From JAJRAN01 sp963827135 (lineage in GTDB: Archaea > Thermoplasmatota > Thermoplasmata > Methanomassiliicoccales > UBA472): a stretch of 64,000 nt of DNA. How positions within the stretch are numbered: the stretch's first letter is position 1; every line of letters starts with the position of its first letter. The stretch is taken from the NCBI GenBank assembly GCA_963827135.1, contig CAWGZX010000003.1, forward strand, positions 62,001 to 126,000, written 5' to 3'. Positions 1 through 8,847 of the stretch are shown here, piece by piece. A program made the position numbers and the translations under genes. Below the pieces are notes generated by a model that saw only the letters and a program-made list of their open reading frames with translations, ran no database searches and had not been told where the DNA came from.

Positions 1-1
1 C

Positions 2-430
2 ACCACAGAGGACCAATACCGCGAATTCGGGGTCCCGTGGGATATGGAGATATTCAAGAAGACTGAGCGGCTGTACCACATATGCCATGTTTGCGGGGTC
101 GAGCCAATGTTCGACATCATCGCCGAGTATGCGAGGTCCACCAAGAACACAAAGGGAATTTCCTGGTGGGACAAGGGTGCCAAGCCTAACCTCAAGGAAG
201 CGAAGGATGGCTGGGGAAAGGACCTATGCCTCATGTCTGGGATAGACCACACCAACACTCTGACCGATGGCACGCCTGAGACCATTGACAAGGAGATTGA
301 AGAAGCCTGCAAGATCGCCATGCCTGGCAGCGGGTTTATACTCGCGGCCGGATGCGACATCTCGCCCAAGACACCAAAGGAGAACATGAAGGCCTACATC
401 AAGGCCGCCCGCAAGCATGGGAAGTATTAA
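2..430 (+). CDS. UroD-family corrinoid methyltransferase, C-terminal part
   Basis: Only the last 142 residues are present; the open frame enters from the left edge with no start. It carries H29-x-C31 followed by a later Cys in a GCDISP motif near the C-terminus, the three zinc ligands of MtaA/MtbA/MtvB-type members of the uroporphyrinogen decarboxylase superfamily, in which zinc activates a thiol or the methyl acceptor. It is a paralogue of the protein at 1143-2201 (shared HVCGVEP and WWD motifs) and lies just upstream of a corrinoid protein gene, so it is probably a substrate:corrinoid or corrinoid:thiol methyltransferase. Substrate unknown. The TAA stop at 428-430 is 43 bases before the next start. 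Confidence 0.85.
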   Translation, partial: TTEDQYREFGVPWDMEIFKKTERLYHICHVCGVEPMFDIIAEYARSTKNTKGISWWDKGAKPNLKEAKDGWGKDLCLMSGIDHTNTLTDGTPETIDKEIEEACKIAMPGSGFILAAGCDISPKTPKENMKAYIKAARKHGKY

Positions 431-473
431 TCATAAGAAAGTACGAATTACAAAAGCCGTGATTGAAGGTGAA

Positions 474-1136
474 ATGATGAATGACGAACAGTACAAGAAG
501 ATATACGATTGCGTTGTGAACGGCAAGGCAGCGGAAGCCCAGAAGATCGGGGAGGAAATGAAGGCAGCTGGCATTGACAGCAAGGAGATCGGCAAGGTGC
601 TGATCGACGCCATGAACTTGGTCGGGCATAGGTACAGGGAAAGGGAGATCGCCCTACCTCAGCTAATCCTCGCCACGCACTGCTTCAAGAAGATACTATT
701 GCCCTACGCAGCCGACGCTAAGGGCAAGGAGGGCGTCGTGGTCATGGGAACGGTCAAGAACGACATCCACGACATCGGCAAGAACCTGGTATGCTCGATG
801 CTCCAGGTTTACAACTACACGGTAGTCGATCTCGGGAAGGATGTTCCCTTGGAGAAGTTCGTGAGCGAGGCGAAGAAGGTCAACGCCAACATAATCGGCG
901 CAGGGACCTTGCTTACTGCCACAATGCCAGAGCTCCAGGAGATCATCAACATGATGAAGGAGGCCGGCATCCGTGACAAGGTGAAATTCGCCGTCGGAGG
1001 CGCGCCCTTGACCACCACCTACGCCAAGCACATCGGGGCAGACGGTTACGCTGCCGATGCGATCCTGTCCGTGGAGATGGCCAACCACCTGATGAAGGGA
1101 GAACAGCACTATCTGTCCGCAAGGCAGGACAAGTAG
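474..1136 (+). CDS. Methyltransferase corrinoid protein (MtbC/MtoC-like)
   Basis: A 220-residue methyl carrier. Residues 1-85 form the helical cap of B12-binding methyltransferase proteins and 86-215 the Rossmann-like cobalamin domain. D97-x-H99-x-x-G102 supplies the lower-axial His ligand to cobalt, GTLLT (144-148) matches the conserved S/T-x-L region, and a GG pair sits at 175-176. Length is typical of MtmC/MtbC/MttC/MtoC. I start at the ATG pair 474/477 because a purine-rich AAGGTGA lies directly upstream; the frame is open further upstream without a good site. It ends in TAG, followed by a TGA in the same frame within 15 bases, so amber readthrough is not suggested. It is flanked by two UroD-type methyltransferases, its likely partners. 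Confidence 0.93.
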   Translation: MMNDEQYKKIYDCVVNGKAAEAQKIGEEMKAAGIDSKEIGKVLIDAMNLVGHRYREREIALPQLILATHCFKKILLPYAADAKGKEGVVVMGTVKNDIHDIGKNLVCSMLQVYNYTVVDLGKDVPLEKFVSEAKKVNANIIGAGTLLTATMPELQEIINMMKEAGIRDKVKFAVGGAPLTTTYAKHIGADGYAADAILSVEMANHLMKGEQHYLSARQDK

Positions 1137-1142
1137 ACTGGC

Positions 1143-2201
1143 GTGTGTGATTCGATGAGCAAGAACTCTCAGCAAAGGGTGCATGACGCCATCAAGCACA
1201 ACCCCGTTGACCGCGTCCCGGTCAGCGGAATGGCCTGGTTCATCGGGGCCAGGGCGGGCGGCTTCGGCACCAAGGAATACGCCACCAACGGCGAGAAGAT
1301 GGCCAAGGGCCAATTGGCCTTCCATGAAAAGACGGGCGTAGATATATTGCATCCCATGTCCGACGTAGGCCAGATGTCCTCTGGGTGGGGCACAGTAATG
1401 CGCTACACCGAGGGCCTCGCCCCGATGATGGATGACTTCGCCGTCCGGGAACCGGAGGATTGGGAGAAGATGGAGGTGCTCGACCCGAAGAAGGATGGAA
1501 GGATGCACGTCCCCATCGATGCCATATCATTGATGCGCAAGAAGGTCGGCGAGACCGTGTCGATGATGCCTTACATCCCAAGCCCGCTCACAAGCACCAC
1601 CCACGTGCGGGCAATGGAAAACGTTCTCATGGACATTATCCTCAACCCAGAAGCCCTGAAGAAAGGTTTGAAGATAATTACCGAGACCACCATCCTCTAC
1701 GCCGACCAGATATTCGATGCCGGGGCGGACGGGCTGTTGTATGCGCCAACCCGCGCTTCCGCCGAAATCGTCACCATCGATCAGTACGAAGAGTTCGGCG
1801 CAATCTACGATCGAAGGGTGCTCGGGGGATTGAAGAACCAGGATGGCTACAATATCCTCCATGTCTGCGGCGTCGAGCCCTTCTTCGAGCTCCTCTCTAA
1901 CTACCCCAACACCGGAGGTATAAATTGGTGGGACAGGGGAAGCAACTTGAAAGTATCCGAAGCAAAAGCCAAGTGGGGGAAGACGGTCTGCCTGGTAGCG
2001 GGAATGGACCAGACTACCACATTGATGATCGGCAAGATGGAGGACATCAGCAACGAGGTCAAGGACACCATCAATCAGGGATTCGGTGACGGCACCGGAT
2101 TAATCATCGCGCCTGGTTGCGAGATATCCCCCAACACTGATTTCCAGAAGATCAAGGAAATGGTGAGAGCCGCCGAGAAATACGGACGGAAGTTTATTTG
2201 A
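1143..2201 (+). CDS. UroD-family corrinoid methyltransferase
   Basis: A 352-residue protein of the uroporphyrinogen decarboxylase superfamily that contains MtaA, MtbA and the O-demethylase MtvB/MtoB. Zinc ligands are visible as H240-x-C242 and C326 (APGCEISP). The GTG at 1143 or the in-frame ATG at 1155 could start it; it begins 6 bases after the corrinoid gene, so co-transcription is very likely. It is paralogous to the truncated gene at 2-430. In known three-component systems one UroD-type protein can demethylate the substrate (MtvB) while another passes the methyl group to a thiol (MtaA/MtbA); which role this one has cannot be told from the sequence. Confidence 0.88.
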   Translation: MCDSMSKNSQQRVHDAIKHNPVDRVPVSGMAWFIGARAGGFGTKEYATNGEKMAKGQLAFHEKTGVDILHPMSDVGQMSSGWGTVMRYTEGLAPMMDDFAVREPEDWEKMEVLDPKKDGRMHVPIDAISLMRKKVGETVSMMPYIPSPLTSTTHVRAMENVLMDIILNPEALKKGLKIITETTILYADQIFDAGADGLLYAPTRASAEIVTIDQYEEFGAIYDRRVLGGLKNQDGYNILHVCGVEPFFELLSNYPNTGGINWWDRGSNLKVSEAKAKWGKTVCLVAGMDQTTTLMIGKMEDISNEVKDTINQGFGDGTGLIIAPGCEISPNTDFQKIKEMVRAAEKYGRKFI

Positions 2202-2214
2202 AAGGAGGAAGTGA

Positions 2215-3576
2215 ATGAGCGATCTGAAAGGAATCTCAATGAAGTGCGAGCCCCCGGGACCGGAGGCTCAGAAGATAATGGATCGGGACAAGCGCTTCAT
2301 GGCCACAATGAACAAGGTCATGCCCGTGGTCGCCAAGCGCGGCAAGGGAATGTACGTCGAGGACGTGGACGGCAACGTCTACCTGGACTTCCAGTCCGGT
2401 ATAGCCGTCAACAACCTGGGTCACTGCCCGCCCACCGTCGTCAAGGCGGCGCAGCAACAGCTTGAGACCCTCATCCACTTCCCTGGCATCCTGCTCTCAC
2501 AGAACATGGAGGGCGCGCTGGCCGAGGAGTTGAGCGAGCTCGTCCCTGGCAACTTCGTGAAGAAGACCTACTTCTCATGCACCGGCTGCAACACCATCGA
2601 CACGGCCATCAAGGTGGCAAGGTGGAGCACTGGACGGCCTAGGAACCTAGCCTTCTTCGGTTGCTTCCACGGGAAGTCCATCGGTGCCATGTCCCTCACG
2701 GCATCCAGGACCAACTACCGCAAGGGGTTCATGCCAGAGATGCCGGGCGTCATTCATGCACCATACGCCTACTGCTACCGCTGCCCCTACAAGATGGAAT
2801 ACCCCTCTTGCGACGTCTATTGCGCCAAGTTCATCGAGGAGGAGATCCTGACCAAGTTCATCCCGCCTGAGGAGGTCGCCGCATTCTTCATCGAGGCGAT
2901 CCAGGGGGAAGGTGGGTATATCGTCCCGCCTAAGGCCTGGCACAAGGAGATCCGCAAGATGACCGAGAAGTACGGCATCCTGTGGGTCGCGGACGAGGTC
3001 CAGAGCGGCATCGGGAGGACGGGCAAGTGGTTCGGCGTCGAGAACTTCGATGTGGTGCCGGACATCACCTGCATCGCCAAGGGCATCGCCTCTGGCCTGC
3101 CGATGAGCGCCTGCGTCTTCAACGAGAAGTACGACATCAAGCAGCCCGGAGCTCACGCCACGACCTTCGCTGGCAACCCAGTGACGACTGCGGCCGCGCT
3201 TGCCACCTTGAAGACCATCAAGGAGGAGAAGCTGCTCGACAACGCAACCAAGATGGGCAACTACCTCCTGAAGAGGGAGGATGAGCTCAAGGACAAGTAC
3301 GAGATCATCGGCGATGTGAGAGGCATTGGCCTGATGACTGCGGTGGAGATCGTCAAGGACAAGAAGTCCAAGAAGATGGACATGGACACCAGGAACAAGA
3401 TCGTCAACAGCTGCCTGAAGAAGGGCTTATTGATATTGTTCTGCGGGCCATCCTCGATAAGAATCATCCCCGCGCTCAACTGCAACCAGGAGCACATAGA
3501 CAAAGCCATGGAGATCTTCGAGGCCGAGGTCAAGAGGGTCCAGGCCGAGTGCAAGGCTGCCTGCGGAACGGTTTAA
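2215..3576 (+). CDS. Class III PLP aminotransferase (GABA/ornithine/racemase-like)
   Basis: A 453-residue fold-type I PLP enzyme of aminotransferase class III. The PLP lysine is K289 in CIAKGIASG and the preceding Asp is in the ADEVQSGIGR motif. A cysteine-rich stretch around residues 184-202 (CYRCP, then two more Cys) is shared with the paralogue at 30275-31615 and is absent from ArgD at 28181-29380. The ATG follows a strong AAAGGAGG at 2201-2208 that overlaps the stop of the preceding methyltransferase, so it belongs to that operon. Archaeal relatives include 4-aminobutyrate and ornithine aminotransferases and amino-acid racemases. In this context it may process the amine left after demethylation, which is inference. 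Confidence 0.88.
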   Translation: MSDLKGISMKCEPPGPEAQKIMDRDKRFMATMNKVMPVVAKRGKGMYVEDVDGNVYLDFQSGIAVNNLGHCPPTVVKAAQQQLETLIHFPGILLSQNMEGALAEELSELVPGNFVKKTYFSCTGCNTIDTAIKVARWSTGRPRNLAFFGCFHGKSIGAMSLTASRTNYRKGFMPEMPGVIHAPYAYCYRCPYKMEYPSCDVYCAKFIEEEILTKFIPPEEVAAFFIEAIQGEGGYIVPPKAWHKEIRKMTEKYGILWVADEVQSGIGRTGKWFGVENFDVVPDITCIAKGIASGLPMSACVFNEKYDIKQPGAHATTFAGNPVTTAAALATLKTIKEEKLLDNATKMGNYLLKREDELKDKYEIIGDVRGIGLMTAVEIVKDKKSKKMDMDTRNKIVNSCLKKGLLILFCGPSSIRIIPALNCNQEHIDKAMEIFEAEVKRVQAECKAACGTV

Positions 3577-3608
3577 GGACCGAAACCATCCTTAAAAAAC
3601 CCTTTAAA

Positions 3609-3621
3609 ATTTTCAATTTTT
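3609..3621 (+). terminator. Oligo-T terminator-like motif
   Basis: ATTTTCAATTTTT lies 33 bases after the aminotransferase stop, in the short gap before a convergent gene. The identical 13-mer occurs after the FKBP gene at 15230-15242. Archaeal transcription ends at T-runs, so both are probable terminators. Confidence 0.55.
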
Positions 3622-3637
3622 ATTGCCGTGTCCACGG

Positions 3638-4864
3638 TCAATCATCGCAACTAGGATCGACCTCATGTCGCTCGACCTGCTTCGGCTTCTCATCGGTCAA
3701 GCCCTTGAGCGCCCAGCGTAGCAGGGACGGTGTCACCAGGGCAGTAGCTAGTCCAATGAAGACGGCCATAGAGTAGATGTCCTCACCGATTATCCCTGTC
3801 TCCAGGCCATAGATGGCTATGACCATGGCGACCTCCATGCGAGGCACCATTCCGATGCCGACGGCCAAGGATTCTTTTCTACTCAGCCCAGAAAGTCGGG
3901 CAGGTATCCCACATCCTACGATCTTGCCAGCGATCGCTACCAATGTGAGGGCGATGGCCACAGGCAGTACCGCGATCAGTCCGTTCAAACTGAACATTAG
4001 GCCAGCGGTGATGAAGAAGATTGGAACGAAGATAGCCTCTAGATATTCATTTCCGACCTCGAATTCACTCTTGAAGGGCAAGGTCGCGAAGACGGTTCCA
4101 GCCACGAAGGCGCCCACGATCGCAGATATGCCGATCAGATCAGCGATGAATGCGTATAGAAGGGCGATGGCAAACCCTAATGTGAAGCCTATGTGCCGCA
4201 GCCCATTCTTCTTCCCCTTGTTCTCAGCCCATTTTATCAAGGGACATAGGTATTTCACACCGAGCCAGATGCCGAATCCCAAGAATGCCAGCGCAGAGAC
4301 GATGCTGATGGGGATGGACCACATATCCCCGTCCCCCATCGCTCCCTTAGTCAAAGCCAGAATAATCATGCCAAGAATATCGTCGATTACGGCCGCCCCA
4401 AGGATTGCCTTTCCCAAAGGTTTGGACATCGTGCCCGTCTCGACCAGGATATCGGCGGCCACTGCCACGCTCGTGGCAACCAGGATGACGCCGACGAAGA
4501 TAGCCTCCATAGTCGAGGAGTCGGGTACCATAAGGGAGAATACCAGATATCCAAGGACCCAAGGAAGCACCACGCCCCCGAAAGCGATCAGCAAATTCCT
4601 CTCTGTGTAGATTGCTCGTAGATCGCACTCAAGTCCGATCATGAACAAGAGGATGATTGAGCCAATGGTCGCAATCATGCTCACTAGCTCTTGTGGTACG
4701 AAGTTTGAACCAAAGAATGTGGTGAAAAGTATGCTGATTATGATTCCTGCCAGTATCTCTCCGATCAACAAGGGTTGCTTCGCTCGTACCATTAGGAAAT
4801 ATGTTCCTACTGCTACAATCAGTAAAAGCGTCAGCTGGAACCAAGCTGCGCTCTCAGAGTCCAT
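3638..4864 (-). CDS. CPA2-family cation/proton antiporter
   Basis: A multi-pass membrane protein of about 408 residues of the Na+/H+ exchanger (KefB/NapA) superfamily, with roughly 11-13 hydrophobic segments and the GLECD motif in the first third. AAVIDDILGM carries the paired Asp typical of the ion-binding site of electrogenic members. No C-terminal TrkA/RCK domain follows, so it is a minimal antiporter. The frame is open upstream, but the ATG at 4862-4864 has an AGAGGGAAAGG purine tract before it and matches the family N-terminus. It is a tandem paralogue of 4968-6134 and sits between two methyl-transfer operons; a role in Na+ or pH balance is likely. Confidence 0.9.
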   Translation of the reverse strand: MDSESAAWFQLTLLLIVAVGTYFLMVRAKQPLLIGEILAGIIISILFTTFFGSNFVPQELVSMIATIGSIILLFMIGLECDLRAIYTERNLLIAFGGVVLPWVLGYLVFSLMVPDSSTMEAIFVGVILVATSVAVAADILVETGTMSKPLGKAILGAAVIDDILGMIILALTKGAMGDGDMWSIPISIVSALAFLGFGIWLGVKYLCPLIKWAENKGKKNGLRHIGFTLGFAIALLYAFIADLIGISAIVGAFVAGTVFATLPFKSEFEVGNEYLEAIFVPIFFITAGLMFSLNGLIAVLPVAIALTLVAIAGKIVGCGIPARLSGLSRKESLAVGIGMVPRMEVAMVIAIYGLETGIIGEDIYSMAVFIGLATALVTPSLLRWALKGLTDEKPKQVERHEVDPSCDD

Positions 4865-4967
4865 CCTTTCCCTCTGAAAATGATATGTGATTATGGCAAA
4901 TAAATTTACGCAATAGAATACTGCTTGCCACAAACGAGATCTAATACAATCTTCGGGCCATATGAAA

Positions 4968-6134
4968 TTACTCGACAGGGCAGATCTCTTCTATCTTTTC
5001 GAATTTCTCTCCTTTCATATCGGATTTCAAGACCCTGCGGAACAATATTGGGCCAATCAGCGAAGTGGCAATGCCCAAGAATACCGCAGCTGAGAAGATG
5101 TCGCTCCCGATAAGGCCGTTGAGCAATCCGTATGTTGCGATTACCACGGGCACTTCCAATCTCGGTACCATGCCTGTGCCGACCGCAAGAGATTTCTTCC
5201 ATGGCATGCCGGTGATCCTCGCCCCGACCCCGCAGCCAATAGTCTTTGACACAATGGCAGCGATAGTAATCACTATAGCGAATACCCAAACACTCAGGAA
5301 ACCATCCAGACTAAATGCAAGTCCTGCTGTGATAAAGAAGAGTGGGACGAACAAAGCTCCAAGATACTTCATTCCTTTTTCAAGATCATGCTTCAGCGGA
5401 AGGGATGACATGACCGCGCCCGCGACGAAGGCACCGACGATTGCTGATATTCCAATCAATTCAGCTACGAATGCATATAACAAGGCAAAGGCGAATCCGA
5501 GCACGAAAGTGGTATATGAAAGGCCACAGGATTGCGCCTTTCTTTCCATGTAATGAATGATCCGGCAAAGGTATCTTTTTCCGAGCCATATGCCTAATAT
5601 GATAAAAGCGACCGCCTCGATAGTCACGATCAATACCCCGGCGGTTGAGACATCCCCGGTAGCGACACCCTTCGCAATTGCAAATGCTAGCATCCCAAGG
5701 ATATCATCTACCACTGCTGCTCCGATGATTGTTTGCCCCAGCTTCTTCGATATTAGCCCCATCTCTTGAAGGACGCTGGCAGATACCGAGACGCTAGTGG
5801 AGACGAAGATGGTCGCCCCGAAAATCACCTCTCCAATCGAATCCGAAGGGATGAATGTGGCGAACACCAAGAATCCTAAGCCCCAGGCAACTATCACTCC
5901 CAACGCGGCGATGATAAAGGTTTGTTTCGTGAAGATCTGCTTCACATCGCATTCGAGGCCAATGATGAAGAGCAGGACTATTGAGCCAAGCTGTGCTAAT
6001 ACCGCTATCGTTTCGCTCGGGGTGTCATCGACATGAAAGATATTGACTAGGATAATACTGATGATGATGCCTACCAGTAATTCGCCAATCACTGTAGGTT
6101 GTTTCAATCTGATGATCACAAAATGGCTTGCCAC
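4968..6134 (-). CDS. CPA2-family cation/proton antiporter, 5' end uncertain
   Basis: Tandem paralogue of the preceding antiporter with GLECD and AAVVDDILGM motifs and no RCK domain. The only standard start in frame near the 5' end is GTG at 6134, which would delete half of the first membrane helix. The reading frame upstream to about 6191 still aligns with the paralogue (AADTTW for ESAAW, then ALSVIAVASHF), so the true protein should begin about 19 codons earlier, but no ATG, GTG or TTG exists there; ATT at 6189-6191 is the best-placed codon. A TATA-like CATATTTATT lies near 6216-6225, about 25 bases further upstream. Either a non-standard start is used or a sequence error hides the start. 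Confidence 0.87.
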   Translation of the reverse strand: MASHFVIIRLKQPTVIGELLVGIIISIILVNIFHVDDTPSETIAVLAQLGSIVLLFIIGLECDVKQIFTKQTFIIAALGVIVAWGLGFLVFATFIPSDSIGEVIFGATIFVSTSVSVSASVLQEMGLISKKLGQTIIGAAVVDDILGMLAFAIAKGVATGDVSTAGVLIVTIEAVAFIILGIWLGKRYLCRIIHYMERKAQSCGLSYTTFVLGFAFALLYAFVAELIGISAIVGAFVAGAVMSSLPLKHDLEKGMKYLGALFVPLFFITAGLAFSLDGFLSVWVFAIVITIAAIVSKTIGCGVGARITGMPWKKSLAVGTGMVPRLEVPVVIATYGLLNGLIGSDIFSAAVFLGIATSLIGPILFRRVLKSDMKGEKFEKIEEICPVE

Positions 6135-6291
6135 GGCTATTACCGAAAGGGCGGTGACCGTCAGCCATGTCGTATCGGCAGCGATGGCAATCCCAATTAG
6201 GCAACGCCTGGCCAGTAAATAAATATGAGCGTATCTCGACTTGGTAATTAGATGTAAAGAGGAAAAGAGGTTTTTAAAAAGGGTAGAGTGT

Positions 6292-7326
6292 CTATTTCTT
6301 CGATGCTTTCTTGGTCATGTGCACCGCATGGCTCATCTGCATGACGTTCTCCTCAGGAGAACCTGGAGCGATGTCACAACCTGCACCCAGGATGTATCTG
6401 GTATCGCCTCCCTTCTTGATGCAATCCAAGCACTCCTTGAGAGTGGCATCTGCCGTCCCTGAATAGAGCGTATGAGCCGGCTTCACGTTTCCAAGCAAGG
6501 TGGATTTGTTCCCGAACGCCTTCTTGGCTACAGCTAGATCGACCTGATAGTCTATCGAGAACACATCCGGGTTTGTATCGAGGATGCTATCGAGGCGATC
6601 GGACGTATCCCCGCAAATATGTAGGATAAAGACACCATCATGCTTCTTGATCACCTTGGCACAGTCCCTGATGTAGGGTTTGGAGTATTTCAAGAAGTCC
6701 CCAGGTGAGATGAGGGAGCCAGATGCGGTGGGGTCGCAGAGAGTTATTCCATCAACGCCAAGCTTCATCATGTATTCGACATAGGACTTCATCACCTCAT
6801 TACCGAACTTGAGCATTCGCACCACAAAGTCAGGATCGGTCAAGGTGTCCAGCATGACCGTTTCCACTCCCCTAATGTCCCCAACTAAGGTGAAGGGTGC
6901 GATGGTACTGAACTCGACGAATCTCTCTTTCCCAACCTTCTCTATGACATATTCGGTGGCGATGGTATGGGACATCATGCGGTGATCAAGTCGCATGTCC
7001 GGAACCTCAAGCTTGTCAAGATCCCCGGGTTCATTGATGATCGGCGTCCAAGTGGATCCTGCACCGACATCTGGCTGCTTAACCTCACATCCCAAAGCCT
7101 CGACCGGAGGCATGAGGAAGTCTCCGGTGGTCTCCAAGCCATCGAATCCGAACCTCTCCGCTGCCTTGATCTGGGCCTCAGCTCCCAACTTTGGTTTCTT
7201 TAGGGACAACGGCACTGAAATATTCGCGATGCCCAAAGCCCAGAATCCCTGGAACGGTGGGTTCAGTGGAACTTGGTCTACTCCTTCTCCCTTGATTGTG
7301 GCCATGACGCGCTCTCTGGGTCGCAT
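6292..7326 (-). CDS. UroD-family methyltransferase (MtaA/MtbA-like)
   Basis: A 344-residue member of the uroporphyrinogen decarboxylase superfamily with zinc ligands H236-x-C238 and C317 (GAGCDIAPGSPEEN), the arrangement of methylcobamide:CoM methyltransferases. It is clearly diverged from the paralogue pair at the window start (HICGD rather than HVCGV), so it may do the second half-reaction, transfer of methyl from the corrinoid to CoM or another thiol. ATG at 7326 is preceded by GAGGG with 4-base spacing. It lies downstream of, and in the same direction as, the APC permease at 7407-8810, with 80 bases between. It ends in TAG. Confidence 0.87.
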   Translation of the reverse strand: MRPRERVMATIKGEGVDQVPLNPPFQGFWALGIANISVPLSLKKPKLGAEAQIKAAERFGFDGLETTGDFLMPPVEALGCEVKQPDVGAGSTWTPIINEPGDLDKLEVPDMRLDHRMMSHTIATEYVIEKVGKERFVEFSTIAPFTLVGDIRGVETVMLDTLTDPDFVVRMLKFGNEVMKSYVEYMMKLGVDGITLCDPTASGSLISPGDFLKYSKPYIRDCAKVIKKHDGVFILHICGDTSDRLDSILDTNPDVFSIDYQVDLAVAKKAFGNKSTLLGNVKPAHTLYSGTADATLKECLDCIKKGGDTRYILGAGCDIAPGSPEENVMQMSHAVHMTKKASKK

Positions 7327-7406
7327 TTTCCCTCAACTCCATTTGAGTGTCGTATTTCTAGGATAATGAAAAGAGATAGAAGAAAAGGGTTTGATAGTGT
7401 TTCCCC

Positions 7407-8810
7407 TCATTCGTTCATGTGGTCCCTACTCTTCGCGAACGCCTCTGGATTCCTCTTCGCATCCCAATACAGGACCAATCGGATGACGAATCCGATTACG
7501 AAGTAGCTGATAAACAGTATCCAGACCTCATCATAGAAGAATGAGAAGACCTCGTAGGTGATGAAGATGCCCGCGATGGTTGCAGCCACACCCATTACTA
7601 CTCCACCTGGCGCCTTCCATGGCCTGGGTCTATCCTTCATCGTGTACTTCAGCCTGACGTAAGCCGCGGAAGTGGACGCGTAGGCAATGGCCACACCGAT
7701 AGCCATCAGAGTGTACAGAGCCACCACCCAATTGGTTCCTGCAATGTAGCAGTATATGATGAAGAACAGGGTGATCAGCAAGATCACAATGTTACCGACG
7801 TATGGCTGGTGGTGCTTGTTGACCTTGAAGAACATCCGGGGCATGATTCCCTCACGACCCATGGCGAACAATACCCTCGATGCGCCTAGCCAGAACCCGA
7901 TCACGCAAGATATTAGTGTCGCTATGTTGGCGAAGACGATGAGGTATTCCAACCACAGGCCATAGGTCTGTTCGGCGATAACACCCGCGATGAAGTTGGG
8001 CATGGCTAGGAGTTCCTCCAAGGGAGCCATGGCATTCTCGACCAACGATATGGACGCGTAAAGGATCATCGCTGCGAACACGGACCAGACCATTACCTTC
8101 CAATGCTTGGAATGCGGGTAATCGCATTCCTCAGCGAATTGCGGGATAAGTTCGAATCCGAAGTACATGGTGATCATCAATCCGACACCCAACAGGAATC
8201 CTTCGGTGCCAAATGCGAAGAAGGGATCCCAGTTCCCTGTGTCGAAGGTGGGGTGGAAGACGAACAATATCAGGTACCCGAAACCTACGACGATTGTGAA
8301 CACGAACAACCAAAATTGGATCGTTGCACTAAGATCGACCTTTCTCCAGGTCAGCCCAAACATGGCAATCGCCATCAAGCAAGATATGATGGCAATGGTC
8401 TCAAGCGTGAGATCAGGTACCCACATGATTTGGATGATCGTCGCCAGCGAGCTCAGCATATAGGCCATCAAGGCCAGATATGAAAGAAGCAATGCCCAGG
8501 TCACCCAATAGGATGCCTCGACCCCGAATCCTCGCTTTACGAAGACGAAAGAGCCGCCCACTTTGGGGAACATCGCGCTAAGTTCGCCGTACACCATGCC
8601 TATCGGGATACAAATTAAACCGACCACCACGAAGGCAAGGGCAATCGAAGGCCCAGACACTGAATACCAGAATTGGCTCATGACGACCCAAGGACCTATG
8701 ATCGAGGCAGTGGCCATGGCGAACAAGTACCACCAACCCAACTTGCCTTTCAGCGTAGGTTCCTCGGCCGGACAAGCCTCTGGTATAATATCCACTTCTC
8801 CAGGTGACAT
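7407..8810 (-). CDS. APC-superfamily amino acid/amine permease
   Basis: A 467-residue protein with about 12 hydrophobic segments. The first is interrupted by the sequence IIGPWVVMSQFWYSVSG, resembling the unwound TM1 region of the amino acid-polyamine-organocation transporters. The N-terminal 25 residues are polar and acidic. ATG at 8810 has GAGGT 8 bases upstream. It stands between a UroD methyltransferase and a corrinoid activator, so import of a methylated amine or amino-acid-like substrate is the natural guess. The long leader (see 8848-8878) suggests extra regulation. Confidence 0.88.
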   Translation of the reverse strand: MSPGEVDIIPEACPAEEPTLKGKLGWWYLFAMATASIIGPWVVMSQFWYSVSGPSIALAFVVVGLICIPIGMVYGELSAMFPKVGGSFVFVKRGFGVEASYWVTWALLLSYLALMAYMLSSLATIIQIMWVPDLTLETIAIISCLMAIAMFGLTWRKVDLSATIQFWLFVFTIVVGFGYLILFVFHPTFDTGNWDPFFAFGTEGFLLGVGLMITMYFGFELIPQFAEECDYPHSKHWKVMVWSVFAAMILYASISLVENAMAPLEELLAMPNFIAGVIAEQTYGLWLEYLIVFANIATLISCVIGFWLGASRVLFAMGREGIMPRMFFKVNKHHQPYVGNIVILLITLFFIIYCYIAGTNWVVALYTLMAIGVAIAYASTSAAYVRLKYTMKDRPRPWKAPGGVVMGVAATIAGIFITYEVFSFFYDEVWILFISYFVIGFVIRLVLYWDAKRNPEAFAKSRDHMNE

Positions 8811-8847
8811 TATTCGACCTCGCTACCTTTCCCACGGCTCTCCTCCG

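Noticed and set aside
1134..1160. Amber readthrough (pyrrolysine) at the end of the corrinoid gene
   Set aside because: The frame meets TGA within 15 bases after TAG, and the protein is already of full family length.
696..1508. 270-codon minus-strand frame opposite the corrinoid and UroD genes
   Set aside because: His/Leu-rich antisense shadow with no recognisable domain; the plus-strand genes are certain.
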